A stretch of 64,000 nt of DNA, taken from positions 124,001-188,000 of the forward strand of contig NZ_SIXI01000006.1 of assembly GCF_004310865.1 (NCBI RefSeq). The letters run 5' to 3'. Shown piece after piece: positions 43,301 to 52,741 of the stretch; position 1 is the stretch's first letter, and each line of letters starts with the position of its first letter. Source of the stretch: Aquabacterium lacunae (GTDB lineage: Bacteria > Pseudomonadota > Gammaproteobacteria > Burkholderiales > Burkholderiaceae_C). A model generated the notes under the pieces. The model searched no databases, was not told where the DNA came from, and saw only the letters and a list, made by a program, of their open reading frames with translations. A program made the position numbers and the translations under genes.

Positions 43301-43792
43301 GACCGTGCGCGCCTGGGCAAAGCGGTGCATCGCGTGCTGGAGATGATCACCACGCACCCGGTATCGGCCCGTACGCCGGCCTTCCGCGAGGCCCTGGCCC
43401 GCCAGGCCTGGCGCGCGGTCGTGCAGGAAGAGGCCTTGCCCATGCGGCTGACCGACGACGACCTGCAGCGCATCCAGCGGGCGGTGGCCCGGGTGCTGGA
43501 CCACCCCACCACCGCCCGCTGGTTGGACCCGGCCCAGGTGGGCTGGGCCGCCAACGAGTTGGTGCTGTGGCACCAGGGGCGCCCGGTGCGCATCGACCGC
43601 CTGGTGCGTCAGGACAGTGCCAGCGGCCCCACCTGGTGGGTGCTCGATTACAAGCTGGGCGAATCGCCTGAGCGGCTGCAGCGCTACCGCCCTCAGCTGG
43701 AGGCCTACCGCGAGGCACTGGCCACCCTGGTGGGCGATGCGCCAGTTCAGATGGCCCTGATCGCCGGGAATGGGGAGTTCATCACCCTGTGA
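40325..43792 (+). CDS. addA: AddA-like helicase-nuclease (UvrD superfamily)
   Basis: 1155 residues. Helicase motifs in order: Walker A EACAGAGKT near 38, motif Ia TFTRKAAGEMRERL, motif II LMDEFQDTSPLQW near 405, motif III GDPKQSIYRFRRA, motif V LTIHGAKGLEADVVFLMD near 797 and motif VI LYVALTRAREM. A C-terminal PD-(D/E)XK nuclease domain has LDYKLGE near 1107 and the QLEAYREAL motif. With addB it would resect double-strand breaks for RecA. The linker around 945-1000 is Ala/Pro rich. Translation is coupled to addB. Confidence 0.93.
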   Translation: MSAAEQAGYAYLVNGARVPDAEFYRWACNPSVPVVIEACAGAGKTWMLVSRIVRALLEGAEPSQVLAITFTRKAAGEMRERLQSLLRELASLSHEAQVRELALRGLSAAQAEALAPGLAPLYRRLLASGEQVQVSTIHGWFSKLLRAAPLDTLSALGLPPQLKLLTEEEEDPWPRIWSRWLRDLQHDDEVRPVFMALVADVGRFNLEAWLQAALAQRLEIQLADEAGTLWGSVPPADEALPEWAGVPDPVASVLQPAREAEVQALARTLGALGGTLAPEAASTLIDALQETDAPRRFEGLCRALLKEDGTPRRNITKKPEVLALLSPLQDWLCSIVEAQRQNESCLRHQRMVALARSLFDTYARFKQEGGYIDMVDLERGADHLLRDESLSAWVQQRLDQQLRHVLMDEFQDTSPLQWRALREWLSSYGGAGGGGRIQVFIVGDPKQSIYRFRRAEPRVFQAAKAFVQETLGGAILACDHTRRNAQGLIDALNRSMQPLADAGRFAGFRPHTTASALQAQWRVLPDVMRPTKDERAAARAHGVDGWRDSLTQPRHEPEEVLRAREAAHVADAIAELVVQGRQPQDIFVLARKRQSLLLAAEALAARGIAHAAPNDTLLVDTAEARDLLAVLQAVVSPVHDLSLAHALKTPGLDVGEAGLLALAERARQCHPAEGGRWWEALRAEVEAHDAAPMLASPLQARLARAWSLLRAWRRDARWLPPHDLMQRIVDDCQWREALASQLSPPQFRQAMLHLDAMLAQSLMLRGGRDATPYRWLRDFRKLQAPLPPAAAREAVQLLTIHGAKGLEADVVFLMDTDGQASRTQTYGLMVAWEPDEQAPSRCAFLSSEGRPPASMADWLVQEKAARDSEECNALYVALTRAREMVVVSRTQPARAQPEGSWWQTMAQAGLVGQVGEAGRWQPQPALASVRPGHPTAADGSAPAALAPAVEPNRLPLWPALPPRRAIADTGDAPSASVASAPSVSGEGGLGDADRARLGKAVHRVLEMITTHPVSARTPAFREALARQAWRAVVQEEALPMRLTDDDLQRIQRAVARVLDHPTTARWLDPAQVGWAANELVLWHQGRPVRIDRLVRQDSASGPTWWVLDYKLGESPERLQRYRPQLEAYREALATLVGDAPVQMALIAGNGEFITL

Positions 43793-43921
43793 ATCAGGGG
43801 GGCGAAGCCCCTTGCGCCGCCTGATCGTGACAAATGACCGCCCTTCGGGGGGCTCCTCATCTGTTACAGAGGGTGTCAAGTGGTTTGCAATGGAGGTGCA
43901 TGAACATCCCCTGACACTCCC

Positions 43922-45724
43922 ATGGCTGCAGTTCCCTCCAGTGCCGGCACTTCCACCCGACGATTCGGGCGGTTCGAGCTGCGCCAGCTCGTCGGGAAGA
44001 GCGCAGCCAGCAACACCTGGCTGGCCTTCGACACCGCCTTGCAGGGGGAGGTTCTGCTGTGTGTGCCCCGTGTGGCGCCAGCCAATGCGACCCAACGCGA
44101 GAACTGGACCCAGGACCTGCTGTTGGCCTCCCGCCTGAAGCACCCGCGCCTGATCGAGATCGTGGACATGGGTGTTCACGAAGGCTGGCCCTTCGTGGTG
44201 CACGAGCGCAAGGGCATGCTCACCCTGTCTGAACGCTTGCAGCCCGGACAAGGTCACCTCACGGTGACCGAGTCGGTCCAGGTCATCATCGACCTCATGG
44301 ACGGCCTGGCGTATGCCCACGAGGCCGGTGTCAGCCACCGCGATGTGGCGCTGCACAACGTGGTGTTCGACGCCGGCGGCAAGGCCTGCTGGATCGGGCT
44401 GTCGGCGGGCATTGCCGCACCGCCGCCGGGGTCGCCACCACCGTTGCCCGGCCGTCAGATGCAGCGCGAACAGTCAGAGCGCGACCTGCTCATGGTGGGC
44501 CTGCTGCTGCACCGCCTGCTGGCCGGGCACCCTGCGCTCGACGATGGTGACCTGGGCCACGCGGCCAGCCGGGTCGGACTGGAGATTGTTCGCCTGCCGT
44601 TCACTCTGGCCCAGCCCGTGCCAGACACTCTGCGTGCCATCGTGAACCGGGCAACCGATCGCCAGCAGCGTCAGCGTTACCTGAAAGCGCGCACCCTGCT
44701 GTCGGCCCTGCAAGGCTGGCTGAAGGCGCACAGCCAGGAAAGCAATGGCCCTCTGGCCCTGTTGATGGACCGCCTGCAAAGCGTGGGGCACTTGCCCAGC
44801 CGCGATGAGGACCTTCAGCCCCTGCAGCAGGTGCTGGTGAGCGAAACCTTGCGTGTCGACGACATCGTGGACCGGCTGGTGCTGGACCCCGCCGTGTGCT
44901 GGGAGGTGCTGCGCGTGATCAACCACCTGCGCCAGCGCGCCGGGCGCACGGAAGAGTCGATCACCAGCCTCAGCCGCGGCCTGACACTGCTGGGGCAGCA
45001 AGGCGTGCGCAAGCTGTGTGCGGGTGTGCGCGCCTGGCCCGGTGCGCTGGGCGCACAAGTCAGCCTGCAGGGTGCGACCACCAGCGCGCAATCGCTCAAG
45101 ACCTTGTCGGACGAATTGAAGATGTGCTGCATTGGCGGCATCACGGCCCGCTGGCTGCGCCCCTTCAATGTGGGCGACGAAGAGGTGCTGCTGGCTGCCA
45201 TGGCCCAGCGCCTGGGCAAGTTGCTGATCTACTACCACTTCCCGGACGAAGCCGCGCAGATCCTCAAGCTGATGCAGCCCGGCCCGCCCGCGGAAGAGGG
45301 CGGCAAACCCACACCGGGCATGGCGTTCGAAGCGGCCGTGGGGGCGGTTCTGGGCATTCACCCTGATGAACTGACCACCGCCGTCATGAACTACTGGGGG
45401 CTGTCAGATGCGCTGGTGCAGGCTGCGCGACCCATCGGCCTGAGCAACGCGCCCCGCAGACCGGAAAACCCGGACGACTGGCTGCGCGTGACCGCCTCAC
45501 TGGCCAATGAGCTGTGTCTGCTGATCGGTCAACCCCATCAGCGCCAGGCGGCCTTGCTGCAACACATCCTGGGACGGTACGCGCGCCCCGCCGCTGTGAC
45601 GCAGCAGGAGGTGCTGGATGCCCTGAACCGGGCCGTGGAGCGGGTAGAGCCCGCCTGGAAGGCCGGGGTCATGCCAGCCCGAAGTGCATCGCGTTCGGCG
45701 GAGCCCGCTGTGGCCCGAGGTTGA
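43922..45724 (+). CDS. Pseudokinase-HDOD fusion protein
   Basis: 600 residues. The N-terminal part (about 14-270) has a Ser/Thr protein kinase fold: YAHEAGVSHRDVALHNVVFD carries the HRD motif (139-141) and Asn146. However, the glycine-rich loop is broken (LVGKSAASNTW), the ATP-anchoring Lys is missing (EVLLCVPRV), and WIG (157-159) replaces DFG, so it is probably catalytically dead. The C-terminal half (about 290-540) is an HDOD domain, a signalling module related to HD hydrolases, with LQQVLVSETLRVDDIVDRL near 300. No membrane segment is seen. It stands alone between addA and the convergent pyrD. Confidence 0.82.
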   Translation: MAAVPSSAGTSTRRFGRFELRQLVGKSAASNTWLAFDTALQGEVLLCVPRVAPANATQRENWTQDLLLASRLKHPRLIEIVDMGVHEGWPFVVHERKGMLTLSERLQPGQGHLTVTESVQVIIDLMDGLAYAHEAGVSHRDVALHNVVFDAGGKACWIGLSAGIAAPPPGSPPPLPGRQMQREQSERDLLMVGLLLHRLLAGHPALDDGDLGHAASRVGLEIVRLPFTLAQPVPDTLRAIVNRATDRQQRQRYLKARTLLSALQGWLKAHSQESNGPLALLMDRLQSVGHLPSRDEDLQPLQQVLVSETLRVDDIVDRLVLDPAVCWEVLRVINHLRQRAGRTEESITSLSRGLTLLGQQGVRKLCAGVRAWPGALGAQVSLQGATTSAQSLKTLSDELKMCCIGGITARWLRPFNVGDEEVLLAAMAQRLGKLLIYYHFPDEAAQILKLMQPGPPAEEGGKPTPGMAFEAAVGAVLGIHPDELTTAVMNYWGLSDALVQAARPIGLSNAPRRPENPDDWLRVTASLANELCLLIGQPHQRQAALLQHILGRYARPAAVTQQEVLDALNRAVERVEPAWKAGVMPARSASRSAEPAVARG

Positions 45725-45771
45725 CCATTGGGCGCGGCACGAGCCCCGTGCGGCCGCGCTTCAGCCGCGTT

Positions 45772-46806
45772 TCAGCCGCGAAGTGCGCGAGCGCAATCGG
45801 TGACCAGGCCCGGGCCCCGGTAGATCAGGCCCGTGTAGATCTGCACCAGGTCGGCACCGGCGTCGCGCTTGGCGCGGGCATCGGCACCGCTCATCACGCC
45901 ACCCACCCCGATGATGGGATAGCGAGGTCCCAGGGCCGCACGCAGCTGGCGGATCACCTGGTTGCTGGCCTCGAACACGGGCTTGCCGCTCAGGCCGCCC
46001 ATTTCCTCGGCATGGGGCATGCCCTTGACAGCCTCGCGCGAGATGGTGGTGTTGGTGGCGATCACGCCGTCGATGCCGTTTTTCTGCAGCGTGGCCGCGA
46101 TCACGCCCACCTGGGTTTCGTCCAGGTCGGGGGCGATCTTCACGAACATGGGCACGGTGCGGCCGTGTTGCTGGATCAGCTGCTGCCGGCGCTCTTGCAG
46201 GCGGCCCAGCAGGTCGTCCAGGGCCTCGTCGCTTTGCAGGGCGCGCAGGTTCTTGGTGTTCGGGCTGGAGATGTTGACCGTGATGTAGTCGGCATGGGGG
46301 AACACGCCATCCAGGCAGATCAGGTAGTCGTCCACCGCGTTCTCGATGGGCGTGGCGGCGTTCTTGCCGATGTTCAGGCCCAGGATGCCGCCGTTCTGGC
46401 GAAAGCGCGCGCGCTTGACGTTGGCCAGGAAGCTGTCGAGGCCTTCGTTGTTGAAGCCCAGGCGGTTGATCAGGGCGTCGGCCTGCGGCAGGCGGAACAT
46501 GCGCGGCTTGGGGTTGCCCGGTTGCGCCTTGGGCGTCACGGTGCCCACTTCCACGAAGCCAAAGCCCATGGCCCCCAGGCCGTCGATCACGCGACCGTTC
46601 TTGTCCAGCCCCGCGGCCATGCCGATGCGGTTCGCGAACTTCAGGCCCGCCACCTCCACCGGGTCGTCCACGCGGTTGGCGGCCCACAGGCAGGCCAGGG
46701 GCGTGTTCTGGAACGCGGCCAGCGCGTTCATGGTCAGTTCGTGGGCGGCTTCCGGGTCCATGTTGAACAGGACCGCTTTGGGAAGGGCGTAGGGAATGAA
46801 GGCCAT
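45772..46806 (-). CDS. pyrD: Dihydroorotate dehydrogenase (quinone), class 2
   Basis: 344 residues. PyrD oxidises dihydroorotate to orotate at the inner membrane, passing electrons to quinone through FMN. The N-terminal amphipathic extension ([17 protein letters not shown]) is typical of class 2. The catalytic Ser is in [11 protein letters not shown], and FMN contacts are in [11 protein letters not shown] near the C-terminus. It is divergent from tex. The stop codon lies in a short direct repeat (TTCAGCCGCG twice). Confidence 0.96.
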   Translation of the reverse strand: MAFIPYALPKAVLFNMDPEAAHELTMNALAAFQNTPLACLWAANRVDDPVEVAGLKFANRIGMAAGLDKNGRVIDGLGAMGFGFVEVGTVTPKAQPGNPKPRMFRLPQADALINRLGFNNEGLDSFLANVKRARFRQNGGILGLNIGKNAATPIENAVDDYLICLDGVFPHADYITVNISSPNTKNLRALQSDEALDDLLGRLQERRQQLIQQHGRTVPMFVKIAPDLDETQVGVIAATLQKNGIDGVIATNTTISREAVKGMPHAEEMGGLSGKPVFEASNQVIRQLRAALGPRYPIIGVGGVMSGADARAKRDAGADLVQIYTGLIYRGPGLVTDCARALRG

Positions 46807-46956
46807 GGTGGGTGAAAAGGCGCACCACCCAAGGGGCGAAGGCGCAGATCAGAACGTGAACCCACCATTGTCGCTCAAAGGCCCTGGGCTGTCGCCCCCA
46901 TGCCTGTGGCAAACTGCGCCGCCTCAGCCTCACCCCAACCGAGACAGGGCCACGCT

Positions 46957-49305
46957 TTGGACAAGATCCTGATGCAACTGGCGGCCGAACTGAAGGTCCG
47001 CCCCGCTCAAGTGAATGCAGCCGTGCAGCTGCTCGATGGGGGCGCCACCGTGCCCTTCATCGCCCGCTACCGCAAAGAGGCCACCGACGGCCTGGACGAC
47101 ACCCAACTGCGCGAGCTGGAGGCCCGCCTGGCCTACCTGCGCGAGCTGGAAGACCGCCGCGCCGCCGTGCTCAAGAGCATCGACGAGCAGGGCAAGCTCA
47201 CGCCCGAGTTGCGTGCCGCCATCGAGGTGGTGCCCACCAAGCAGGAACTGGAAGACCTGTACCTGCCCTACAAGCCCAAGCGCCGCACCAAGGGCATGAT
47301 CGCCCGCGAGGCTGGCCTGGAGCCCCTGGCCGACAAGCTGTTCGCCGACCCCAGCCTCGACCCGCAGGCCGAAGCCACAGGCTTCATCCATGCCGAAGGC
47401 GGCTTTGCCGACACCTTCGCCGTGCTGGATGGCGTTCGCGATTTGTTGTCCGAACGCTGGGCCGAAGACCCGTCCCTGTTGGGCAAGATGCGCGACTGGC
47501 TGTGGCAGGAGGGCCTGTTCAAGTCCAAGCTGATGGATGGCAAGGACGAGCACAACCCCGACGTGGCCAAGTTCCGTGATTACTTCGACTACGACGAGCC
47601 CATCGGCCGCGTGCCTTCGCACCGCGCACTGGCCGTGTTCCGCGGCCGCACACTCGAAATCCTGGACGCCAAGCTGGCGCTCGATGAAGAGCCCGTGCCG
47701 GGCCAGCCCTCGCTGGCCGAAGGCCGCATCGCGGTGCACCTGGGCTGGAGCCACAAGAAGCGCCCCAGTGACGACCTGATCCGCAAGACCATCGCATGGA
47801 CCTGGAAGGTCAAGCTCAGCCTGAGCCTGGAGCGCGACCTGTTCACCCGCCTGCGCGAATCGGCCGAAGCCACCGCCATCAAGGTGTTCGCCGAAAACCT
47901 GCGCGACCTGCTGCTGGCCGCCCCGGCTGGCAAGCGCGTGGTCATGGGCCTGGACCCGGGCATCCGCACGGGCGTGAAGGTGGCTGTGGTGAGCGACACC
48001 GGCAAGGTGCTGGACACCCACACTGTGTTCCCGCACGAGCCCCGCAAAGACTGGGAGGGCTCGATCCACACCCTGGGCCGCTTGTGCGCTGCCCATGGCG
48101 TGAACCTGATCGCCATTGGCAACGGCACCGCCAGCCGCGAAACCGACAAGCTGGCCGGCGACCTGATCAAGCGCATCCAGCAGATGGCGCCGGGCACCCC
48201 CATCGAGAAGGTCGTGGTCAGTGAAGCTGGCGCCTCGGTGTACTCGGCCTCCGAGTTCGCCAGCAAGGAGTTGCCCGAGCTGGACGTGAGCCTGCGGGGT
48301 GCAGTGTCCATCGCGCGCCGCCTGCAAGACCCGCTGGCTGAACTGGTGAAGATCGACCCCAAGAGCATCGGCGTGGGACAGTACCAGCACGACGTCAACC
48401 AGAGCGAGCTGGCCCGCACGCTCGATGCCGTGGTCGAAGACTGTGTGAACGGCGTGGGCGTGGACCTCAACACCGCCTCGGCGCCGCTGCTGTCGCGCGT
48501 GTCGGGCCTGAGCGCCGCGGTGGCCAACAGCATCGTGCGCTGGCGCGATGCCAACGGCGCCTTCCGCAGCCGCAAGCAGCTGCTGGATGTGGCCGGCCTG
48601 GGGCCCAAGACCTTCGAGCAGGCGGCTGGCTTCCTGCGCATCCGTGGGGGTGACAACCCGCTGGATGTGTCGGGCGTGCACCCCGAAACCTACCCCGTGG
48701 TCGAGAAGATGCTGGCCCACACCGGCAAGCAGATCACTGACCTGATCGGCAAGAGCGACGTGCTGCGCAGCCTCAAGCCCGAGCTGTTCGCCGACGACAA
48801 GTTCGGCGTCATCACGGTCAAGGACATCATCGCCGAGCTGGAAAAGCCCGGCCGTGACCCGCGCCCCGATTTCAAGGTGGCCCGCTTCAACGAGGGCGTC
48901 GAAGACCTCAAGGACCTGAAAGAAGGCATGGTGCTGGAAGGCACCGTGAGCAACGTGGCCCAGTTCGGTGCCTTTGTCGATCTGGGCGTGCACCAGGACG
49001 GCCTGGTGCACGTGAGCCAGCTGGCCCACAAGTTCGTCAGCGATGCCCGCGAGGTGGTCAAGACCGGCGACATCGTCAAGGTGAAGGTGCTGGAGGTTGA
49101 CCTGGCCCGCCAGCGCATCTCGCTGACCATGAAGCTGGACGCCAGCACGGGTAAGGCCGCATCGGCCGAGCGGGGCAACAATTTCAAGCCCGCAGGTCGC
49201 AACGAACGCATGCCCAGCCGTGGCGGTGCCCAGGGTTCCGGACAAGCACCCGCAGGGCAGTCGGCCATGGCCGCCGCATTTGCCAAACTGCAAGGCAAAC
49301 GCTGA
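46957..49305 (+). CDS. tex: Tex family S1 RNA-binding protein
   Basis: About 782 residues. Order: Tex N-terminal helical domain ([24 protein letters not shown]), an RNase H-like YqgF domain near 328 ([15 protein letters not shown]), helix-hairpin-helix region ([17 protein letters not shown] near 505), and an S1 domain near 657-725 ([18 protein letters not shown]). Tex binds nucleic acids and affects transcription and stress tolerance. The TTG with CAGGG 7 bp upstream is preferred; an in-frame ATG at 46900 would add 19 residues without family character. Confidence 0.93.
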   Translation: MDKILMQLAAELKVRPAQVNAAVQLLDGGATVPFIARYRKEATDGLDDTQLRELEARLAYLRELEDRRAAVLKSIDEQGKLTPELRAAIEVVPTKQELEDLYLPYKPKRRTKGMIAREAGLEPLADKLFADPSLDPQAEATGFIHAEGGFADTFAVLDGVRDLLSERWAEDPSLLGKMRDWLWQEGLFKSKLMDGKDEHNPDVAKFRDYFDYDEPIGRVPSHRALAVFRGRTLEILDAKLALDEEPVPGQPSLAEGRIAVHLGWSHKKRPSDDLIRKTIAWTWKVKLSLSLERDLFTRLRESAEATAIKVFAENLRDLLLAAPAGKRVVMGLDPGIRTGVKVAVVSDTGKVLDTHTVFPHEPRKDWEGSIHTLGRLCAAHGVNLIAIGNGTASRETDKLAGDLIKRIQQMAPGTPIEKVVVSEAGASVYSASEFASKELPELDVSLRGAVSIARRLQDPLAELVKIDPKSIGVGQYQHDVNQSELARTLDAVVEDCVNGVGVDLNTASAPLLSRVSGLSAAVANSIVRWRDANGAFRSRKQLLDVAGLGPKTFEQAAGFLRIRGGDNPLDVSGVHPETYPVVEKMLAHTGKQITDLIGKSDVLRSLKPELFADDKFGVITVKDIIAELEKPGRDPRPDFKVARFNEGVEDLKDLKEGMVLEGTVSNVAQFGAFVDLGVHQDGLVHVSQLAHKFVSDAREVVKTGDIVKVKVLEVDLARQRISLTMKLDASTGKAASAERGNNFKPAGRNERMPSRGGAQGSGQAPAGQSAMAAAFAKLQGKR

Positions 49306-49318
49306 TACTGCGGCGCCT

Positions 49319-50386
49319 ATGAAGGCGCTTCACATCCACGCCGGGGCCCAGGCCCTGGCGCACCTCCAGCGGCAGGGCTTGCAGCCGCACGACATCCAGA
49401 TGATCCCGGCCGCTGCCGGTGGCCCCAAGGGCCTCATCCTCAGCCACCTCGACCGTGACCTCTTCGGGCGCTGGCTGCCCCAGGCCCCGGCCGAGCACGA
49501 GGTGCACCTGGTGGGCGCGTCCATCGGGGCCTGGCGCATGGGCGCGGCCCTGATGCCCGACCCCGTGCAGGCCTTCGAGCGACTGGCCCATGACTACATC
49601 CACCAGGACTACCCGGTCGAGCCGGGGGCCAAGGCCCCCACGCCCACGGCCGTGAGCCAGGGCTTTGCGCAGGCCCTGCATGAGTTCTTTGGTGAACACC
49701 TGCCGGCCATGCTGAGCCACCCACGCTGGCACCTGCATGTGGTCACCTCACGTGGCATGCGCTGGCTGCAACAGGGGGCGCCGTGGGGCACGCGCATGGG
49801 CTTTGCGGCGCTCACACTGGGCAACTTCGTGAGCCGGCAGTGGGTGGGCCAGTGGCTGCAGCGCGTGGTGTTTTCCACCGTGCCCTTGCCCCTGCGCCTG
49901 AACGACCTGCCCACGGCAGGCACAGCACTCACGCCCGAGAACTTCACCGAGGCCGTGCGCGCGTCGTGCTCCATCCCCTTCTGGCTTGATCCGGTGTGCG
50001 ACATCCCGGGAGCGCCTCGTGGCGCCCACTGGGACGGCGGTCTGGTCGATTACCACTTCCACTGGCCCTACTCGCAGCTGCAGGGCCTGGCCCTGTACCC
50101 GCATTTCCAGCGGCAGGTGATTCCTGGCTGGCTGGACAAGATGGTCAAGTGGCGCCACGGGCCCACGCCAGCGCTCGGCCGCCTGATCGTGCTGGCGCCC
50201 AACCCGGCCTGGGTGGCCACGCTGCCGAACGGCAAGCTGCCCGACCGCAACGATTTCACCGGCCTGAGCACACCCCAGCGCCATCGCGACTGGCAACGTG
50301 CCGTGGCAGAAGCCGAACGCCTGGCCGACGAATGGCGCGAGTGGTTGTTGCGCGGCTGCCCTGCACACGAGGTTCAGCCCCTGTAA
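49319..50386 (+). CDS. Patatin-like phospholipase
   Basis: 355 residues. The patatin features are the glycine-rich oxyanion stretch AAGGPKG near 33, the nucleophile motif GASIGAW (Ser near 69), and the Asp of the catalytic dyad in WDGGLVDY near 240. Patatins hydrolyse acyl chains from membrane or storage lipids. There is no signal peptide. It follows tex by 13 bp and precedes the CNNM gene by 10 bp, so the three may share a transcript. Substrate is unknown. Confidence 0.85.
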   Translation: MKALHIHAGAQALAHLQRQGLQPHDIQMIPAAAGGPKGLILSHLDRDLFGRWLPQAPAEHEVHLVGASIGAWRMGAALMPDPVQAFERLAHDYIHQDYPVEPGAKAPTPTAVSQGFAQALHEFFGEHLPAMLSHPRWHLHVVTSRGMRWLQQGAPWGTRMGFAALTLGNFVSRQWVGQWLQRVVFSTVPLPLRLNDLPTAGTALTPENFTEAVRASCSIPFWLDPVCDIPGAPRGAHWDGGLVDYHFHWPYSQLQGLALYPHFQRQVIPGWLDKMVKWRHGPTPALGRLIVLAPNPAWVATLPNGKLPDRNDFTGLSTPQRHRDWQRAVAEAERLADEWREWLLRGCPAHEVQPL

Positions 50387-50396
50387 ACTAAAACGC

Positions 50397-51707
50397 ATGC
50401 CTTCTTCCGCAGACAGCCTGCTGATCATCGCGCTGCTGGTGGCGCTCAGTGCGTTGTTTTCCATGGCCGAGATGTCGGTCGCGGCTTCGCGCCGCCTGAA
50501 ACTGCGCCAGCTGCTCGACCAGGGCGATCGCCGGGCCCAGGAAGTCATCAAGGTACAAGACGAACCCGGTGACTTCTTCACCGTCATCCAGATCGGGCAA
50601 AACACCGTGGCCATCCTGGCCGGCCTGGTGGGTGAAGATGCTTTTGCTCCCGCCGTGTCCGAGCTCATGACCTGGCTGCAGCTGCCGCCCGACACGGCCC
50701 GCACCGTGGCCGGGGTGGTCTCTTTCCTGATGGTCACCAGCGTGTTCATCCTGCTGTCTGACCTGCTGCCCAAGCGCGTGGGCATGACCGCCCCCGAGCG
50801 CGTGGCCCTGTACGTGGTAGGGCCCATGCGCTACCTGGCCACGGTGTTCAAGCCCGTGGTGTGGCTGTTCAAGCGCATCACCGACCTGCTCTGCACCGTG
50901 CTGGGCCTGCCTGAGCGCCGTGACGACCGCGTCACACCCGACGACATCCTGGCCATGGCCCAGGCCGGGGCCGATGCCGGCGTGCTGGCCCGCCCCGAGC
51001 ACGAAGTGATCGAAAACGTGATCGAACTGGACACCCGGGTGGTGACGTCGTCCATGACCGCACGCGACCACGTGGTGCACTTCCTGATCGACGACAGCGA
51101 GGTGCTCATCCGTGCCCGCATCGACCAGTACCCGCACTCTACTTACCTGGTCTGCGAGGGCAGCATCGACCATGTGCTGGGCTATGTCGACTCGAAGAAC
51201 CTGCTGCGCCGCCTGCTCAACAACGAGCCCATCTCGCTGAAAGCCGAGGGCCTGGTGCAGAAGGTGCTGATGGTGCCCGACCGGCTCACCCTGTCGGAGG
51301 TGCTGGCCCAGTTCCGGCAGGCCCATGAAGACTTTGCCGTCATCGTGAACGAGTACGGGCTGGTAGTGGGCATCATCACCATCAACGACGTGATGAACAC
51401 CGTGATGGGGCAACTGGTTTCGCCGCTCGATGAAGAGCAGATCGTGCAGCGTGATGCCGATTCCTGGCTGATCGACGGCATGACGCCCATTCCCGATGTG
51501 CTGCGCGCCCTCAGCCTCGACGACTTGCCCGATTCCACCGAATACGAGACCCTGGCCGGCTTCCTCATGGTGAGTTTGCGCCGGGTGCCCCGCCGCACCG
51601 ACGCGGTGGAGTGGGGCGGTTACCGCTTCGAAGTGATGGACGTGGACGCCCACAAGATCGATCAGGTCATGGTCACGCGCGTGCAGCCCAGGCCCGCCGA
51701 GGCTTGA
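50397..51707 (+). CDS. CNNM/CorC-HlyC family transmembrane protein with CBS pair
   Basis: A 436-residue protein of the hemolysin-like/CNNM family, whose members are linked to Mg2+ or Na+ transport. Order: N-terminal CNNM (DUF21) membrane domain of about 180 residues with FSMAEMSVAASRRLKL (about 21-36), two CBS domains (about 215-335), and a C-terminal CorC/HlyC transporter-associated domain (about 350-430). The ATG is placed before the first helix. Its end overlaps the convergent CapA-like gene by 35 bp. Confidence 0.88.
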   Translation: MPSSADSLLIIALLVALSALFSMAEMSVAASRRLKLRQLLDQGDRRAQEVIKVQDEPGDFFTVIQIGQNTVAILAGLVGEDAFAPAVSELMTWLQLPPDTARTVAGVVSFLMVTSVFILLSDLLPKRVGMTAPERVALYVVGPMRYLATVFKPVVWLFKRITDLLCTVLGLPERRDDRVTPDDILAMAQAGADAGVLARPEHEVIENVIELDTRVVTSSMTARDHVVHFLIDDSEVLIRARIDQYPHSTYLVCEGSIDHVLGYVDSKNLLRRLLNNEPISLKAEGLVQKVLMVPDRLTLSEVLAQFRQAHEDFAVIVNEYGLVVGIITINDVMNTVMGQLVSPLDEEQIVQRDADSWLIDGMTPIPDVLRALSLDDLPDSTEYETLAGFLMVSLRRVPRRTDAVEWGGYRFEVMDVDAHKIDQVMVTRVQPRPAEA

Positions 51708-52722
51708 GGGGCGTCAGCGAGGTCAGCGCGCACCGATCGTGCAGGCTCAGGCGCTGCGCCTGCCCATCTGCCGAGGGGCCGCAATGCACGAAGCGCCAGT
51801 CGGCGGTGCCGATGGCCCAGCGCTCAGGCTGGGCTTTCAGCGGGCCGACCGTCATGCGCAAGACGCTGCCCCACTGGTAGGGCCAGAAGAAGGGCCGGTC
51901 GCTGGCCAGGCCGAAGCACAGGTCACCCAGTGAATAAGCCACCAGCTTCTTCACACCCGGCGAGCCAGCCGAGGGCGCGACCACCTGCAAGGGTTGGGGC
52001 ATGTGGCTGTGGTGGGCCACGATGGCGTCCACCGCGTCCAGCCACTGCGAAGCGCGCTCGACCAGCGAGGCTCGCGGATAGGCCTCGAGCTCGTAGCCCC
52101 AGTGCGGAAAGGCGATGTTCAGGGCGCCGGGCTTCACCAGCGGGCCCGGTTCGGTCAGCCAGGCCAGGTGACGGCCTTCTCGGTTGCTCCACTCCGTGCC
52201 CGTGATGAGCCGCACCATGGGGTGCAGGTCGTGGATGGGGCTGCTGCGCACGCCGAAGTGGCGAAAGCCCCGTTGCGACAACAGCGCCATGCAGGCCTGG
52301 CAAGCGGCTTCGCCGTAATCGCCCATGTGGTTGTTGGCCAATGACAGCACCAGACGCTCGGCCGGGGCCAGCGCCTGCACATCGTCCAGGATGCGCGGCG
52401 TGTGCTTCTGGTCGGGTGCGATCTGTGGCGCGTCGGTGATCACGCCTTCGAAGTTCAGCACCACGTGGTCGCAGGCGGCGAAGAACGCCTGCACGGCCTC
52501 GTCCACCACCAGCGGCTTGTCGAACATCGACATCACGTCACCGCCAAAACCCAGGGTCAGGGCGGGCGTGATGTCATTGAGCGCCAGGTGCTGCGGCCCC
52601 CAGGCCAGCCCGGTGGGGTTGGCAAAGCTGGGCCCGACCAGGTTGCGCCACAGCACCCCCACCGCCTCGCGGGGCGGGTAGGGGCGCGAAGTGAACGGGC
52701 GCAGCCAGAGAGGGGTCTTCAA
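51673..52722 (-). CDS. CapA family (PGA_cap) metallophosphatase-like protein
   Basis: 349 residues. Metallophosphatase-like motifs of the CapA family are visible: GFGGDVM near 58, VVLNFEGVITD near 87 and SLANNHMGDYG near 128, then FPHWGYELE and HHSHMPQPL with likely metal-binding His. CapA proteins take part in poly-gamma-glutamate or capsule production, but no capB/capC is nearby, so the role here is unknown. No signal peptide is evident, unlike many CapA proteins. Confidence 0.8.
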   Translation of the reverse strand: MKTPLWLRPFTSRPYPPREAVGVLWRNLVGPSFANPTGLAWGPQHLALNDITPALTLGFGGDVMSMFDKPLVVDEAVQAFFAACDHVVLNFEGVITDAPQIAPDQKHTPRILDDVQALAPAERLVLSLANNHMGDYGEAACQACMALLSQRGFRHFGVRSSPIHDLHPMVRLITGTEWSNREGRHLAWLTEPGPLVKPGALNIAFPHWGYELEAYPRASLVERASQWLDAVDAIVAHHSHMPQPLQVVAPSAGSPGVKKLVAYSLGDLCFGLASDRPFFWPYQWGSVLRMTVGPLKAQPERWAIGTADWRFVHCGPSADGQAQRLSLHDRCALTSLTPLKPRRAWAARA

Positions 52723-52741
52723 GGACAGTGCCGCAGCAGGC

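Noticed and set aside
43793..43921. G- and C-rich short repeats between addA and the pseudokinase gene as a terminator or small RNA
   Set aside because: The stems are only 4-5 bp and no T-run follows; nothing else in this 129-bp gap is convincing.
46930..49293. A 787-codon minus-strand frame opposite tex
   Set aside because: It is antisense to a conserved gene with normal motifs, and its composition is typical of GC-rich shadow frames.
51673..52722. CapA-like gene as part of a poly-gamma-glutamate capsule cluster
   Set aside because: No capB or capC ligase gene is nearby and neighbours are unrelated.
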